NCBI GenBank assembly: GCA_016125475.1
Contig: WGLR01000023.1
Coordinates: 124,001-188,000, forward strand
Direction of reading: 5' to 3'
Source of the DNA: Betaproteobacteria bacterium
GTDB taxonomy: Bacteria; Pseudomonadota; Gammaproteobacteria; Burkholderiales; Ga0077523
DNA: 64,000 nucleotides
Part shown: piece by piece, positions 17,207-25,496 of the stretch
Layout of the letters: the number at the start of each line of letters is the position of its first letter
How positions within the stretch are numbered: the first letter of the stretch is position 1
The notes under the pieces: model-generated
The model's input: only the letters and a program-made list of their open reading frames with translations
The model's database searches: none
Told to the model about the DNA's origin: nothing
Position numbers and translations under genes: made by a program

Positions 17207-17686
17207 TCAGTTCGACGCTCCCTTCGGCACGACGTCCAGCAACCGGACCTCGAAGATCAGTGTGGATTGCGGCGGGACGACGCCGAATGCGGTCGCATCG
17301 CCGTAGCCCATCTTCGGAGGCACGACGATGGTGCGTTCGCCGCCGACCTTCATGCCGAGGACGCCGCGGTCGAGACCCGGAATCATGTGGCCGGTGCCCG
17401 CGATCACCGACACGGGGTGACCGTGTTTCTTCGTGCTGTCGAACGGCACGCCCTTGTGGTCCGCGGTCGACGGGTCGAAGACGAAGCCGTCGTAGTCCAG
17501 AACCACGTACTCGGCGCGCCGCGCCTCGCGTCCGTCACCGAGCTTGCGATCGATGACGAGGGTTTTCGTGGGGGCCGTGTCCGGGATCGCGTCCACGTGT
17601 TCCACCTGTTGGCGTGCGCTGGCCTGGGCGGCGGTGCCGAGCAGCATCGTCGTCGCGATCAGACTCGTGATGGCATGTCGGGTCAT
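17207..17686 (-). CDS. exported FKBP-type peptidyl-prolyl isomerase
   Basis: 159-residue periplasmic foldase. The signal peptide is about residues 1-25 (ending ASARQ) and one FKBP domain spans about 40-157. Recognisable elements are GVPFDST, HMIPGLDRGVLGMKVGGERTIVVPP and the terminal LIFEVRLLDV. The insertion KKHGHP stands where typical FKBPs have a short loop. It would catalyse cis-trans isomerisation of X-Pro bonds in exported proteins. The start ATG 17686 has AAAGG upstream. It is downstream of the DUF2726-like gene on the same strand. Confidence 0.88.
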   Translation of the reverse strand: MTRHAITSLIATTMLLGTAAQASARQQVEHVDAIPDTAPTKTLVIDRKLGDGREARRAEYVVLDYDGFVFDPSTADHKGVPFDSTKKHGHPVSVIAGTGHMIPGLDRGVLGMKVGGERTIVVPPKMGYGDATAFGVVPPQSTLIFEVRLLDVVPKGASN

Positions 17687-17767
17687 GTTCGTTGCCTTTC
17701 TGGACGAAGGGCGGAAGGATACCGCGGCCCGCGGCGGGACGCTGCGCATCCGCAGCCGGACGCGGCG

Positions 17768-18385
17768 TCACGCGAGACGCAGCAGCGCGCGCAGGTGTTC
17801 GCGCCTGGGGAGCTGGCGAGGGTCCAGCGAAAGATATTCGATGCCGGCGGGAAGAATGGGGGCCGGCGGGCGTGTGCCGGTGTCCGGCATGCGGAGATCG
17901 ATCGCGGCGACGACCGAAAAGTCCTGTCTGCACAGGACGAAGTCGAAGACGTGACCGCCGCCCGTCGGGTTCGGTGCAGTCCCGGCCACGCGGGAGGCCG
18001 GCACGAACGCGAACACGAGCAGTTCGGGCACCGCGGTGCGCAGCAGCAGGTAGGCGAGCTTGAACGCGCCCGCGAGAAGTGGCGAGGGCTCCGACCGGCC
18101 GGGCGACACGGTCGGCATGGTGGTTCCGGCCGTCGCAGGCACGGGGCGGGGATCCGCGGTGCCGGCCACTGCCTGCCCGGGACTCCCGCCGGCGGCGCGA
18201 TGCGACGCAATGATCTGCTCGAGTTCGTTCGGCCCGCCCCGGCTCTTGCTGCGATTCGTGCGTCCGACGTCCATCTTCATGGACGTGGTGCCGCCGGTAC
18301 CGCCGATGCGCTTCATCAGCATGAACCAGCCGATGAGCACTCCGATCATGATGATGAAGCCCAAGACGACCTTGAGCCAGTTCAT
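17768..18385 (-). CDS. membrane-anchored protein with DUF2726-like domain
   Basis: 205-residue protein of unknown function. One N-terminal transmembrane helix (about 5-25) is followed by a linker rich in Gly, Pro and Thr (about 28-95). A C-terminal domain contains VFDFVLCRQDFSVVAAIDLR and ends EHLRALLRLA. That tail resembles the end of DUF2726, a restriction-endonuclease-like fold often joined to membrane or topoisomerase-type domains, but the usual Glu after IELD is changed to IDLR. GTGGAG precedes ATG 18385. Assignment is tentative. Confidence 0.6.
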   Translation of the reverse strand: MNWLKVVLGFIIMIGVLIGWFMLMKRIGGTGGTTSMKMDVGRTNRSKSRGGPNELEQIIASHRAAGGSPGQAVAGTADPRPVPATAGTTMPTVSPGRSEPSPLLAGAFKLAYLLLRTAVPELLVFAFVPASRVAGTAPNPTGGGHVFDFVLCRQDFSVVAAIDLRMPDTGTRPPAPILPAGIEYLSLDPRQLPRREHLRALLRLA

Positions 18386-18705
18386 GGCGACTCCACACGC
18401 GTTCGACGGGACATCCCGAGTGTAACGGCTGTCTCCTGCATTCACTGGAGGCTAGAATCGCGCCGGAGGAACCGGTCCGTGCCTCTGCGCGGTGCAAGGG
18501 TCGACGGCCGGACGTCGACGCCGGTGCGAACCGCCCCGACGATCGTCCGCGCACGGCGAGTGCGGGGGGGGGCGTGACCGTGTACGCCGCCGTGTCGCGG
18601 CCTGGTCCGTCCGTCGGTGACGGGGCCTGCCCCGCATCGTCGCGGGACTGCCTTCCGTCCACGGTCGGTTCGCGGTGACGGCACATTTCCTGAAAGGCCC
18701 TGCTC
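18386..18705. other. 320-bp divergent intergenic region
   Basis: Between the divergent DUF2726-like and M14 peptidase genes. TAGAAT at 18453-18458 could be a -10 box but has no matching -35. No gene is visible. Confidence 0.3.
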
Positions 18706-20391
18706 ATGAGTCTCGATCGCTATCTCGACTACCCGAAGCTGACGGCCGCGCTCGAGTCACTCGCCGCCCGTCATCCGGACCTGTTCCGCATCGAGAGTAT
18801 CGGCACGAGTTTCGAGGGCCGCGAGATCTGGCTCGTCACTGCGACGAACCGGACGACCGGGGAGGCCTGCGACAAGCCGGCGTTCTGGGTGGACGGGAAC
18901 ATTCACGCGACGGAGCTCGCCGGCTCCATGGCCTGTCTCCACTTTCTCGAGAGCCTGGCGCGGCGTTACGGCGAGGACGCCGATGTCACGCGCGTGCTGG
19001 ACACCCGGGCCTTCCATGTCTGCCCGAGACTCAACCCGGATGGCGCCGAATGGGCGCTCGCGAAGCGGCCCCGTCTGGTGCGTTCGTCGACACGACCCTA
19101 TCCGTACGACGAGGAACCCGTCGGAGGCCTGCGTCGCGAGGACGTCGACGGCGATGGCCGCGTGCTCACGATGCGCATCGTGGATCCGAACGGTCCGTGG
19201 AAGGCGAGCGACCGCGACCCTCGCCTGCTCGTGCGGCGAGAGCCGACCGAGGCCGGAGGTACCTACTACCGGCTGCTCCCCGAGGGGTTCGTCGACGATT
19301 TCGACGGTCACATGATCGAGATGCAGGCGAGGCGGGAGCAACTGGATCTGAACCGCAACTATCCCGCGGGGTGGCGTCAGGAGCACGAGCAGCACGGCGC
19401 AGGCCCTTTCCCGGTTTCGGAGCCGGAAGTCCGGGCGGCCGTGGCGTTCATAACGGCCCATCCGAACATCACGGGCGGGATCGCGTTTCACACGTACAGC
19501 GGCGTGCTGCTGCGGCCCTGTTCGCATCGTGCCGACGAGACGCTGCCCGTGGAGGATCTCCGGACCTTCCAGAAGATCGGGGCGAAGGGCACGGAGATCA
19601 CCGGCTATCCGAACGTCTCGGTCTTCCACGAGTTCCGGTATCACCCGAAGGAGGTGATCACCGGGTCGTTCGACGACTGGCTCTACGAGCACCTCGGGCT
19701 CTACTCGTGGACCGTCGAGATCTGGAGCCCGCAGCGCGAAGCCGGCATCGAGGGCTACAAGTTCATCGACTGGTATCGGGAACATCCCGAGGAGGACGAC
19801 CTCAAGCTGCTCGCGTGGAACGATTCGGTGCTCGGTGGCGAGGGGTTCGTCCCCTGGTATCCGTTCGAGCACCCGCAGTTCGGACACGTCGAACTCGGCG
19901 GCTGGAACGCGTTGTACACCTGGAGCAATCCGCCTCCCGCGCTGCTCGAACGGGAAGTGGCGAGATTCCCCGACTGGATCGTCTGGCATGCGCTCATCTC
20001 GCCGCGGCTGGAGTTCCTTTCCGTCGATGTGCAGGCCGTTGGCGAGGGTGTCTGCCGCCTGACGGTGGTCGTTCACAACACCGGATGGCTGCCGACGTAC
20101 GTGAGCAAGCGTGCCCTCGAGAACAGGCAGTGCCGGGGCGTGATCGCGGAGATCTCGCTGCCGGACACGGCGACCCTCCTCACCGGCGCACGACGGGTCG
20201 AACTGGGACAGCTCGAGGGACGAGCCTACAAGCCGTCGAGTCCTTCCGCGTGGTCAGGCTGGGGGGGTGACGTCACGCAGGATCGCGCGAAGTTCGAGTG
20301 GGTCGTGGAGGCCGCGCGAGGCACGGTCCTCGGGCTCGTCGTTCGCCATGACCGCGCAGGTGTCGTGAGGCGGGAGGTGACGCTCGCCTGA
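18706..20391 (+). CDS. M14 family zinc carboxypeptidase
   Basis: 561-residue metallopeptidase. The zinc ligands are His67 and Glu70 (GNIHATE) with the third His262 (AFHTYSG), and the catalytic Glu338 is in SWTVEIWSP. The first about 380 residues are the M14 domain, with an insert carrying GHMIEMQ and LDLNRNYP. The last about 150 residues form a beta-rich domain. No signal peptide is seen, so the enzyme is probably cytosolic and trims peptides. It stands alone and converges on the lipoprotein gene with a 6-bp gap. Confidence 0.88.
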   Translation: MSLDRYLDYPKLTAALESLAARHPDLFRIESIGTSFEGREIWLVTATNRTTGEACDKPAFWVDGNIHATELAGSMACLHFLESLARRYGEDADVTRVLDTRAFHVCPRLNPDGAEWALAKRPRLVRSSTRPYPYDEEPVGGLRREDVDGDGRVLTMRIVDPNGPWKASDRDPRLLVRREPTEAGGTYYRLLPEGFVDDFDGHMIEMQARREQLDLNRNYPAGWRQEHEQHGAGPFPVSEPEVRAAVAFITAHPNITGGIAFHTYSGVLLRPCSHRADETLPVEDLRTFQKIGAKGTEITGYPNVSVFHEFRYHPKEVITGSFDDWLYEHLGLYSWTVEIWSPQREAGIEGYKFIDWYREHPEEDDLKLLAWNDSVLGGEGFVPWYPFEHPQFGHVELGGWNALYTWSNPPPALLEREVARFPDWIVWHALISPRLEFLSVDVQAVGEGVCRLTVVVHNTGWLPTYVSKRALENRQCRGVIAEISLPDTATLLTGARRVELGQLEGRAYKPSSPSAWSGWGGDVTQDRAKFEWVVEAARGTVLGLVVRHDRAGVVRREVTLA

Positions 20392-20397
20392 GGCGCC

Positions 20398-20850
20398 TCA
20401 CTGCCTGGCGGCGCCGCACATCTGCAGCGGAATCCGCGCCTGTTGCAGCCACTTCGTCTGCATGTCGCCGGAAAAGTCCACGCTGTAGTCCGCGCGGGAT
20501 TCATTGATCCCGGTGTCGTATATCTCGTAGCGGATGTGATGGGCCGTGTGCGAGGAGCCCTTGGTCCCGTCCTCCTCCGGCGTCAGCGTCACGGTGAGGA
20601 TCTGCTTGATCCGGGAGGCCGCCGCGACCTGGGACTGCGCGTAGCTTCCTTCCCTCTTCGCAACGACCCCGAAGGTCCTGCGAATCGCGTCCTCCACGCA
20701 CGGCACCGAACCGAGCATCGTCCCGGGCAGTGTCGCCGAGCGCTGATCCAGCGTCTCGCGCACGTCCCGCGCCGTGCTCGCACAGCCGCCCAGCAGCACG
20801 AGCGCGAGGAGTGCGACCAGGATGCCGCGAGTGTGTGGTGTGTGCATCAT
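20398..20850 (-). CDS. putative lipoprotein, unknown function
   Basis: 150-residue protein with a lipoprotein signal peptide (lipobox LLGGC, Cys at about 22) and a mature part that resembles no family I know. Two further Cys residues (SVPCVED and the penultimate QMCGAAR) could form a disulphide. Its ATG (20850) overlaps the stop of the UxaA-like gene by 4 bp (ATGA), so it should be made with that cytoplasmic enzyme, an odd pairing. Confidence 0.7.
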   Translation of the reverse strand: MMHTPHTRGILVALLALVLLGGCASTARDVRETLDQRSATLPGTMLGSVPCVEDAIRRTFGVVAKREGSYAQSQVAAASRIKQILTVTLTPEEDGTKGSSHTAHHIRYEIYDTGINESRADYSVDFSGDMQTKWLQQARIPLQMCGAARQ

Positions 20851-22043
20851 GCGGCGGTCGGAAAACATGCGGGCCCCAGTGGTTCGAAGGTCTTGTAGGT
20901 CAGGATGAACTCCTGGTGGCCGAGCGCTTCCGATCTGGTCGGCTCGCCCTCCGCAACGCGGAGGATCAGGTCGTATATTTCGCGCCCGACGTCGTCGAGC
21001 GTCGCCCGGCCTTCGAGAATCCGCCCGGCATCGACGTCCATGTCGTCACGCATGCGCTGGTACGTGTCCGGGTTCGCGCAGACCTTGATGACCGGCGAGA
21101 GCGCGGAACCGACCACCGATCCGCGGCCGGTCGAGAACAGTATCAGGTGACTGCCGCACGCGATGAGCTCGGCGATCTCCGCGTTGTCGTTGATGTTCGG
21201 GAAGCCGAAGCGCGGCTCGCCATCGGGCACGACGTCGAGCAGATAGAGTCCGCCGCCGGCCGGCGTGTCGCCGGGCTTGATGATTCCCGAGATGACCGAC
21301 TGGCCCGACTTCGCGTAGGCCCCGAGCGACTTCTCCTCGATGGTCGTGAGACCGCCGTCGGCATTGCCCGGCCCGATGCTCGCGTGACCGTAGGCATCGT
21401 AGTACCTGGCAGCCTTGGCGACGGTCCTGACGATCTCTTCCCCGAGCGCGGGGTGCTGGGCTCGCTTCGCCATCCAGTGTTCCATGCCGATCAGCTCGCC
21501 GGTCTCCTCGAAGATGCACGTCGCATTCTGCTCGACGAGGAAGTCGAACGCGCGACCCATGGCCGGATTCGCCGTGAGACCGCTCGTGGCGTCGGATCCG
21601 CCGCAGATCGTGCCCACGACCAGTTCGTCGACGGCCATGTCCACGCGAGGCGCGGCCCGCAGCGCGTCGAGGGTCCGCGCGACCCACGCGCGGCCCGCAT
21701 CCACGGAGCGTCGGGTCCCGCCCGTTTCCTGGATCACGATCAGCTCGGCCGGGCGTCCCGAGGCCCTGACCGTTTCCAGCAGTGCGGTGCGGTTGAAGCA
21801 CTCGCATCCGAGCGAAACGAGCAGGACAGCCCCCACGTTCGGGTGCGTGCAGAGGCGCTCCATCATCTTCTGTGAGTAGCCATTGGGAAAGCAGCCCGGA
21901 AAGCCGATGAGGTGCGCGCCCGTCTCGCGGTGCGGATGCACGATCTCGCGCGCCACGTGGTGTGCACACTCGACGAGGTACGCGACCGCGACGAGATTGC
22001 GTATGCCCTTCCGGCCGTCCTGGCGCAGGTAGCCCTGGATCAT
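20847..22043 (-). CDS. UxaA-type dehydratase/sulfo-lyase large subunit
   Basis: 398-residue C-terminal part of a UxaA family enzyme (altronate dehydratase, galactarate dehydratase, or sulfolactate sulfo-lyase SuyB type). Family features seen: GYLRQDGRKGIRNLV at the start, GCECFNR, VGTICGGSDATSGLTANPA, and the metal-ligand region HASIGPGNADGG. It would remove water (or sulfite) from a sugar acid-like substrate in the cytoplasm. It overlaps the upstream SAF-domain gene by 4 bp. The neighbouring enolase-superfamily and CitE-like genes suggest sugar-acid catabolism (inference). Confidence 0.86.
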   Translation of the reverse strand: MIQGYLRQDGRKGIRNLVAVAYLVECAHHVAREIVHPHRETGAHLIGFPGCFPNGYSQKMMERLCTHPNVGAVLLVSLGCECFNRTALLETVRASGRPAELIVIQETGGTRRSVDAGRAWVARTLDALRAAPRVDMAVDELVVGTICGGSDATSGLTANPAMGRAFDFLVEQNATCIFEETGELIGMEHWMAKRAQHPALGEEIVRTVAKAARYYDAYGHASIGPGNADGGLTTIEEKSLGAYAKSGQSVISGIIKPGDTPAGGGLYLLDVVPDGEPRFGFPNINDNAEIAELIACGSHLILFSTGRGSVVGSALSPVIKVCANPDTYQRMRDDMDVDAGRILEGRATLDDVGREIYDLILRVAEGEPTRSEALGHQEFILTYKTFEPLGPACFPTAA

Positions 22044-22375
22044 TGCGTCCGATTCTCCTCGAGGTACTGGTGCCCCGCGTCGAGCGTGTAGGTCGGGATG
22101 TAGTCGCTCGTCACATTGTGTATGTGCATGTTCTCGCCCGGAGCGATCGCCACGAGCGCACGACCGATGGGGGCGCCGTACTTCACGATCTTCTCGTCCT
22201 TGCTCACAGGCTTGAACGCGAACTTGTGGCCGGTCGGGATCGCCCTGGCCAACGTGACGGCGTGTCCCATCACGGTCAGCGATTCGCCGGCCCGAAGGTC
22301 GCGCTTCGCGATCGCGACGTTGTCGTCCGGCGCAAGGACCAGAACCCGCGGATCCGTTTCGGCATCGTCAGTCAT
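22040..22375 (-). CDS. UxaA-type SAF-domain small subunit
   Basis: 111-residue N-terminal module of the split UxaA-type enzyme. It carries the SAF fold with the motifs IPTGHKFAF and GENMHIHN. In single-chain altronate dehydratase this domain is fused to the large part; here it is a separate gene overlapping the large subunit by ATGA, as in SuyA/SuyB. The start is ATG 22375; GTG 22378 is also possible. Confidence 0.82.
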   Translation of the reverse strand: MTDDAETDPRVLVLAPDDNVAIAKRDLRAGESLTVMGHAVTLARAIPTGHKFAFKPVSKDEKIVKYGAPIGRALVAIAPGENMHIHNVTSDYIPTYTLDAGHQYLEENRTQ

Positions 22376-22381
22376 CACGGT

Positions 22382-23599
22382 TCACTTCCCCACTCTCGTC
22401 ACGCGAACGGTTGCATCCTTGCGCCGGATGACATCAGGGCGCAGGCGTGTCCCGAGGCCCGGCCCCGGCGGTGCCGAGATGAAGCCGTCCTTGACAGGAG
22501 GCAGCTCCGTGACGAGCGTGGGATACCAGTCGTAGTAGAACGCCCGGACCATCTCCTGCACCAGCGCATTCGGCGAGTTCAGTGACAGATGAACGGAAGC
22601 GGTGAGCAGGATCGGTCCCGTGCAGTCGTGGGGCGCCAGCGGCAGGGCCCAGGCTTCGGCCATCGTCGCGATCTTCCTGGATTCCGAGAGGCCCCCGCAC
22701 CAGCCGACGTCCAGCATGCACACGGACACCGCCTGCTTCTGGAAGAGATCACGGAAGCCCGCGCGGGTCGCGAGCGTCTCGCTGGCCGTGACCCAGACGT
22801 TGGTCCGGTGAGCGTAGTCCGACAGCGCGTCCAGATTGCTCATCTTGATCGGGTCCTCGTACCAGAACGGGTCGAACTGCTCGAGGGCCCCCGCAATGCG
22901 GATCGCGGCCGGCAGCTGCCACATGGAGTGGAACTCGACGTGGATGTCCATGCGGTCCCCGACCGCCTTGCGGATCTTCTCGAAGGGCCGCATGGCCTTC
23001 CGGAGATCGGCGTTGGAGATGTAGGTTCCGTTGGAAGCTTCGGCGGCCTCGTCGAACGGCCAGATCTTCATGCCCGTGATGCCCATGTCGAGCAGGCTTT
23101 CCGCGAGTTCTCCCGCATCGGTGAGAAACCCCTTGAGGTCCTCGTAGGGCCGCTTCTTCTTGTCCACCTTCGCGGGAAGACCGAAGTTCTCCGTACCCTG
23201 GGTCGGCTTGGAGCGCACGTACTGATAGCCGGCACAAGTGTTGTAGACGCGGATTCTGTCCCGCGAGGCGCCTCCGAGGAGCTGGTAGATCGGCTGTCCG
23301 GTGACCTGGCCGAAGAGGTCCCAGAGCGCGATGTCGATCGCGGATGCCGCGCGCATCTCGACGCCCACGCTGTTGAAGCCGAGGTAGGTGTTCAGGAAGT
23401 GATGGGAGATCCGGTCGATCTCGAGCGGGTTTCTGCCCAGAAGCCACGGTGCGCACGTCTCGTGGATGTGGGCTGCGACCGGGTTCACCGCGTAGAACGT
23501 CTCGCCGAGCCCGACGAGGCCTTCGTCGGTATGGATCTGGACCCAGAGCAGGTTCGGAAATTCCGCGAGCTGGATGGTCTCGACGGCCGTGATCTTCAT
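22382..23599 (-). CDS. mandelate racemase/muconate-lactonizing (enolase superfamily) enzyme
   Basis: 405-residue enolase-superfamily enzyme with the N-terminal capping domain (1-120) and a TIM barrel. Metal-ligand strands appear as DIHVEFH, FWYEDPI and VTASETL, and the catalytic segment GMKIWPFDEA lies on an earlier strand. A His in PLAPHDC fits the mandelate racemase subgroup. It would dehydrate or cycloisomerise a sugar acid; family members include galactarolactone cycloisomerase and acid-sugar dehydratases. It is upstream of the split UxaA genes (6-bp gap) in one operon. ATG 23599 follows AAAGGG. Confidence 0.86.
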   Translation of the reverse strand: MKITAVETIQLAEFPNLLWVQIHTDEGLVGLGETFYAVNPVAAHIHETCAPWLLGRNPLEIDRISHHFLNTYLGFNSVGVEMRAASAIDIALWDLFGQVTGQPIYQLLGGASRDRIRVYNTCAGYQYVRSKPTQGTENFGLPAKVDKKKRPYEDLKGFLTDAGELAESLLDMGITGMKIWPFDEAAEASNGTYISNADLRKAMRPFEKIRKAVGDRMDIHVEFHSMWQLPAAIRIAGALEQFDPFWYEDPIKMSNLDALSDYAHRTNVWVTASETLATRAGFRDLFQKQAVSVCMLDVGWCGGLSESRKIATMAEAWALPLAPHDCTGPILLTASVHLSLNSPNALVQEMVRAFYYDWYPTLVTELPPVKDGFISAPPGPGLGTRLRPDVIRRKDATVRVTRVGK

Positions 23600-23760
23600 G
23601 TGTGTTCGCCCTTTCATCGGAGTCGCGAAGTGTACCGTCAAACCCGGACGTCGCCGGAGTGTCGGCAAATCACGACACCCGGTCCCCGTCGTCCACGGTG
23701 ACACGTCCGGTCCGGCGGATATTGGTACGATCGACGCTTTGCAGAGGAAGGGGAATCTCG

Positions 23761-24630
23761 ATGAAGCCGTCGGCCGATACGCACGTGCGTCCGCGACGCA
23801 GCCTGCTGTTCGTTCCCGCGTTGAGACCGGATCGTTTTGCCAAGGCGCTCGAGTCCGGCGCGGACATCGTGTGCATCGACATGGAGGACGCGGTCGCCCA
23901 GGATCGCAAGGACGAGGGCCGTGCGGCGACGCTGCCGCTGTTCGCGACGCCGTCGCATCCGGAGGTCGAACAGATGGTCCGGATCAATGCGCTGTCGACG
24001 TACCACGGGCTCAAGGATCTGCAGGCTCTCATCGACTGTGCGGCGCCTCCGCCTGCGATCATGATTCCGAAGGTGCGGTCGGCCGAAGAGGTGCAGCTGC
24101 TCGACACGCTCCTGTCGGGTGGTTCCGCGCGGTCCATCCGCTTCTGCGTGATCGTCGAGACCAATCAGGCTCTCGAACGTGCAGTCGACATTGCCCGGGC
24201 GAGCCCGCGCATCGACTCGATGATCCTCGGTGCGGTGGACATGTCGGCCGACCTGCGCTGCACGAAGGCCTGGGAACCGCTCCTGTATGCGCGTTCGCGA
24301 CTCGTGCACGCGGCGGCGTCGGCCGGCATCGATCTCCTGGACGTGCCCTATCTCAATCTCGACGACCCGGAAGGTCTGCGTGAGGAGGCGGTGCGGTGTT
24401 TGCGGCTCGGCTTCACGGGCAAGGCGTCGATCCATCCTTCCCAGCTCGCGGCCATCCACGAGGCGTTCACGCCCAGCCGGGAACAGCTGGAGAAGGCGCG
24501 GCGCGTGTGTGCCGCCTTCGAAGAGAACACGAGTGGCCTCGTCGTCGTCGACAACGAACTAATCGAGCTGCCGGTGGTCCGTTCCTATTACCGGATGCTC
24601 GCGATCGCCGAGCGCATCGCGAGCCGCTGA
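23761..24630 (+). CDS. HpcH/HpaI aldolase / CitE-like CoA ester lyase
   Basis: 289-residue TIM-barrel enzyme of the citrate-lyase beta / malyl-CoA lyase family. Recognisable parts are SLLFVPALRPDRFAKAL, CIDMEDAV (metal Glu/Asp), MIPKVRSAEEV and VIVETNQA. It could cleave (3S)-citramalyl-CoA, malyl-CoA or a similar beta-hydroxyacyl-CoA. GAGGAAGGGG precedes ATG 23761. It is divergent from the enolase-superfamily gene, so a shared 160-bp promoter region may coordinate them. Confidence 0.86.
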   Translation: MKPSADTHVRPRRSLLFVPALRPDRFAKALESGADIVCIDMEDAVAQDRKDEGRAATLPLFATPSHPEVEQMVRINALSTYHGLKDLQALIDCAAPPPAIMIPKVRSAEEVQLLDTLLSGGSARSIRFCVIVETNQALERAVDIARASPRIDSMILGAVDMSADLRCTKAWEPLLYARSRLVHAAASAGIDLLDVPYLNLDDPEGLREEAVRCLRLGFTGKASIHPSQLAAIHEAFTPSREQLEKARRVCAAFEENTSGLVVVDNELIELPVVRSYYRMLAIAERIASR

Positions 24631-24639
24631 ACGTCCGCA

Positions 24640-24671
24640 CCGGCGGAAGCGCAGCCGTTCGCTCCCGCCGG
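24640..24671. terminator. bidirectional hairpin between convergent genes
   Basis: A 7-bp GC stem, one mismatch and four further pairs close an 8-nt loop (CCGGCGG...CCGCCGG). It sits between the convergent CitE-like and FeeM-like genes. T-tracts are weak. Confidence 0.45.
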
Positions 24672-24680
24672 CGGCGCAGA

Positions 24681-25496
24681 TCAGCTCGTCGCGACCACCG
24701 TCCGGGTGTCGTCGCGGAGAGACACGTGGGCCTTCGACTCGCTGTCGAACTCGGCCAGGGTGGCTGCTGTACGCCCCATATACGTCGCAAGTTCCCCGTC
24801 GAGTTTCTCGATGTCGAGACGCAACAGAATTGCGGGCGCCTTCACGCGCCCGCATTCCCGTACGTCGGACGCCACCGTGAAGCCGAAGAGTTTTCTGTAA
24901 ACAGGGGCATGCCGCGGATTCACCTCGATGTAGAGATCGGTCGCGCCTCTTTCCACACGACCGATCTTGTACGCGAGCGCGAACATCGAGGACAGCACGC
25001 GGCGACTGTCGCTGTTCGGCGCCACTGCCAGTCGGGTGAGCTCACAGAGGGTGCGGCCGTTCTCACGCGCAGCCGAAATGACGTCCGGATACGTGTGGTC
25101 GATGCAGAGTCCCGTCGGTCCGTCGAAGGTGAGGGTCATCGTGCCGATGACGTGGCCCAGTTCGAATGTCACGAGCGTGACGAACGCGCGTGTGCCTGTC
25201 TCCGGTTCGACGTCGATCGAACCCGTCTCGTAGCCGCGCCATTCGTAGCGCTGTCTCACCAGTTCCGTTGCTGCCACGAGTTGTTCGCGTGTCGTCGCGA
25301 CTTCCGCACGAACGGCCGCAGGACTTGAAACTGCGTGATCGTCGAGTCGGGCGCGGGCGTGTGTCGTCCTGTCGGGGATCCCCCTGGCGTCGGAACTGCG
25401 CGCGCGAAAGACCTGCTCGAAGAACGATGCTTCCCAGACTCCGGGCGCATTGGAACGTTGGGCTACTGCATTCGTGAACATCGAAGAAGTCATCAT
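24681..25496 (-). CDS. FeeM-like N-acyl amino acid synthase
   Basis: 271-residue GNAT-fold acyltransferase resembling FeeM, which makes long-chain N-acyl amino acids from acyl-ACP, and distantly LuxI. The core (about 95-245) shows the diagnostic order: RQRYEWRGYE, VIGTMTLTFDGPTGL, NGRTLCELTRLAV, SSMFALAYKIGR and LYIEVNPRHAPVYRKLFGF. The N-terminal about 60 residues are low-complexity and the last about 30 are charged. ATG 25496 has GAGGGT upstream. Some related proteins are linked to PEP-CTERM/exosortase systems, and one PEP-CTERM protein is in this window. Product and amino acid are unknown. Confidence 0.8.
   Translation of the reverse strand: MMTSSMFTNAVAQRSNAPGVWEASFFEQVFRARSSDARGIPDRTTHARARLDDHAVSSPAAVRAEVATTREQLVAATELVRQRYEWRGYETGSIDVEPETGTRAFVTLVTFELGHVIGTMTLTFDGPTGLCIDHTYPDVISAARENGRTLCELTRLAVAPNSDSRRVLSSMFALAYKIGRVERGATDLYIEVNPRHAPVYRKLFGFTVASDVRECGRVKAPAILLRLDIEKLDGELATYMGRTAATLAEFDSESKAHVSLRDDTRTVVATS

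Noticed and set aside
20389-20400. TGAGGCGCCTCA palindrome between convergent M14 and lipoprotein genes
   Set aside because: It has no loop and no T-tract; too short to call a terminator or operator.
6826-25496. LuxR-type regulator and FeeM-like synthase as a quorum-sensing pair
   Set aside because: They are 17 kb apart, and the regulator lacks an autoinducer-binding domain I can recognise.
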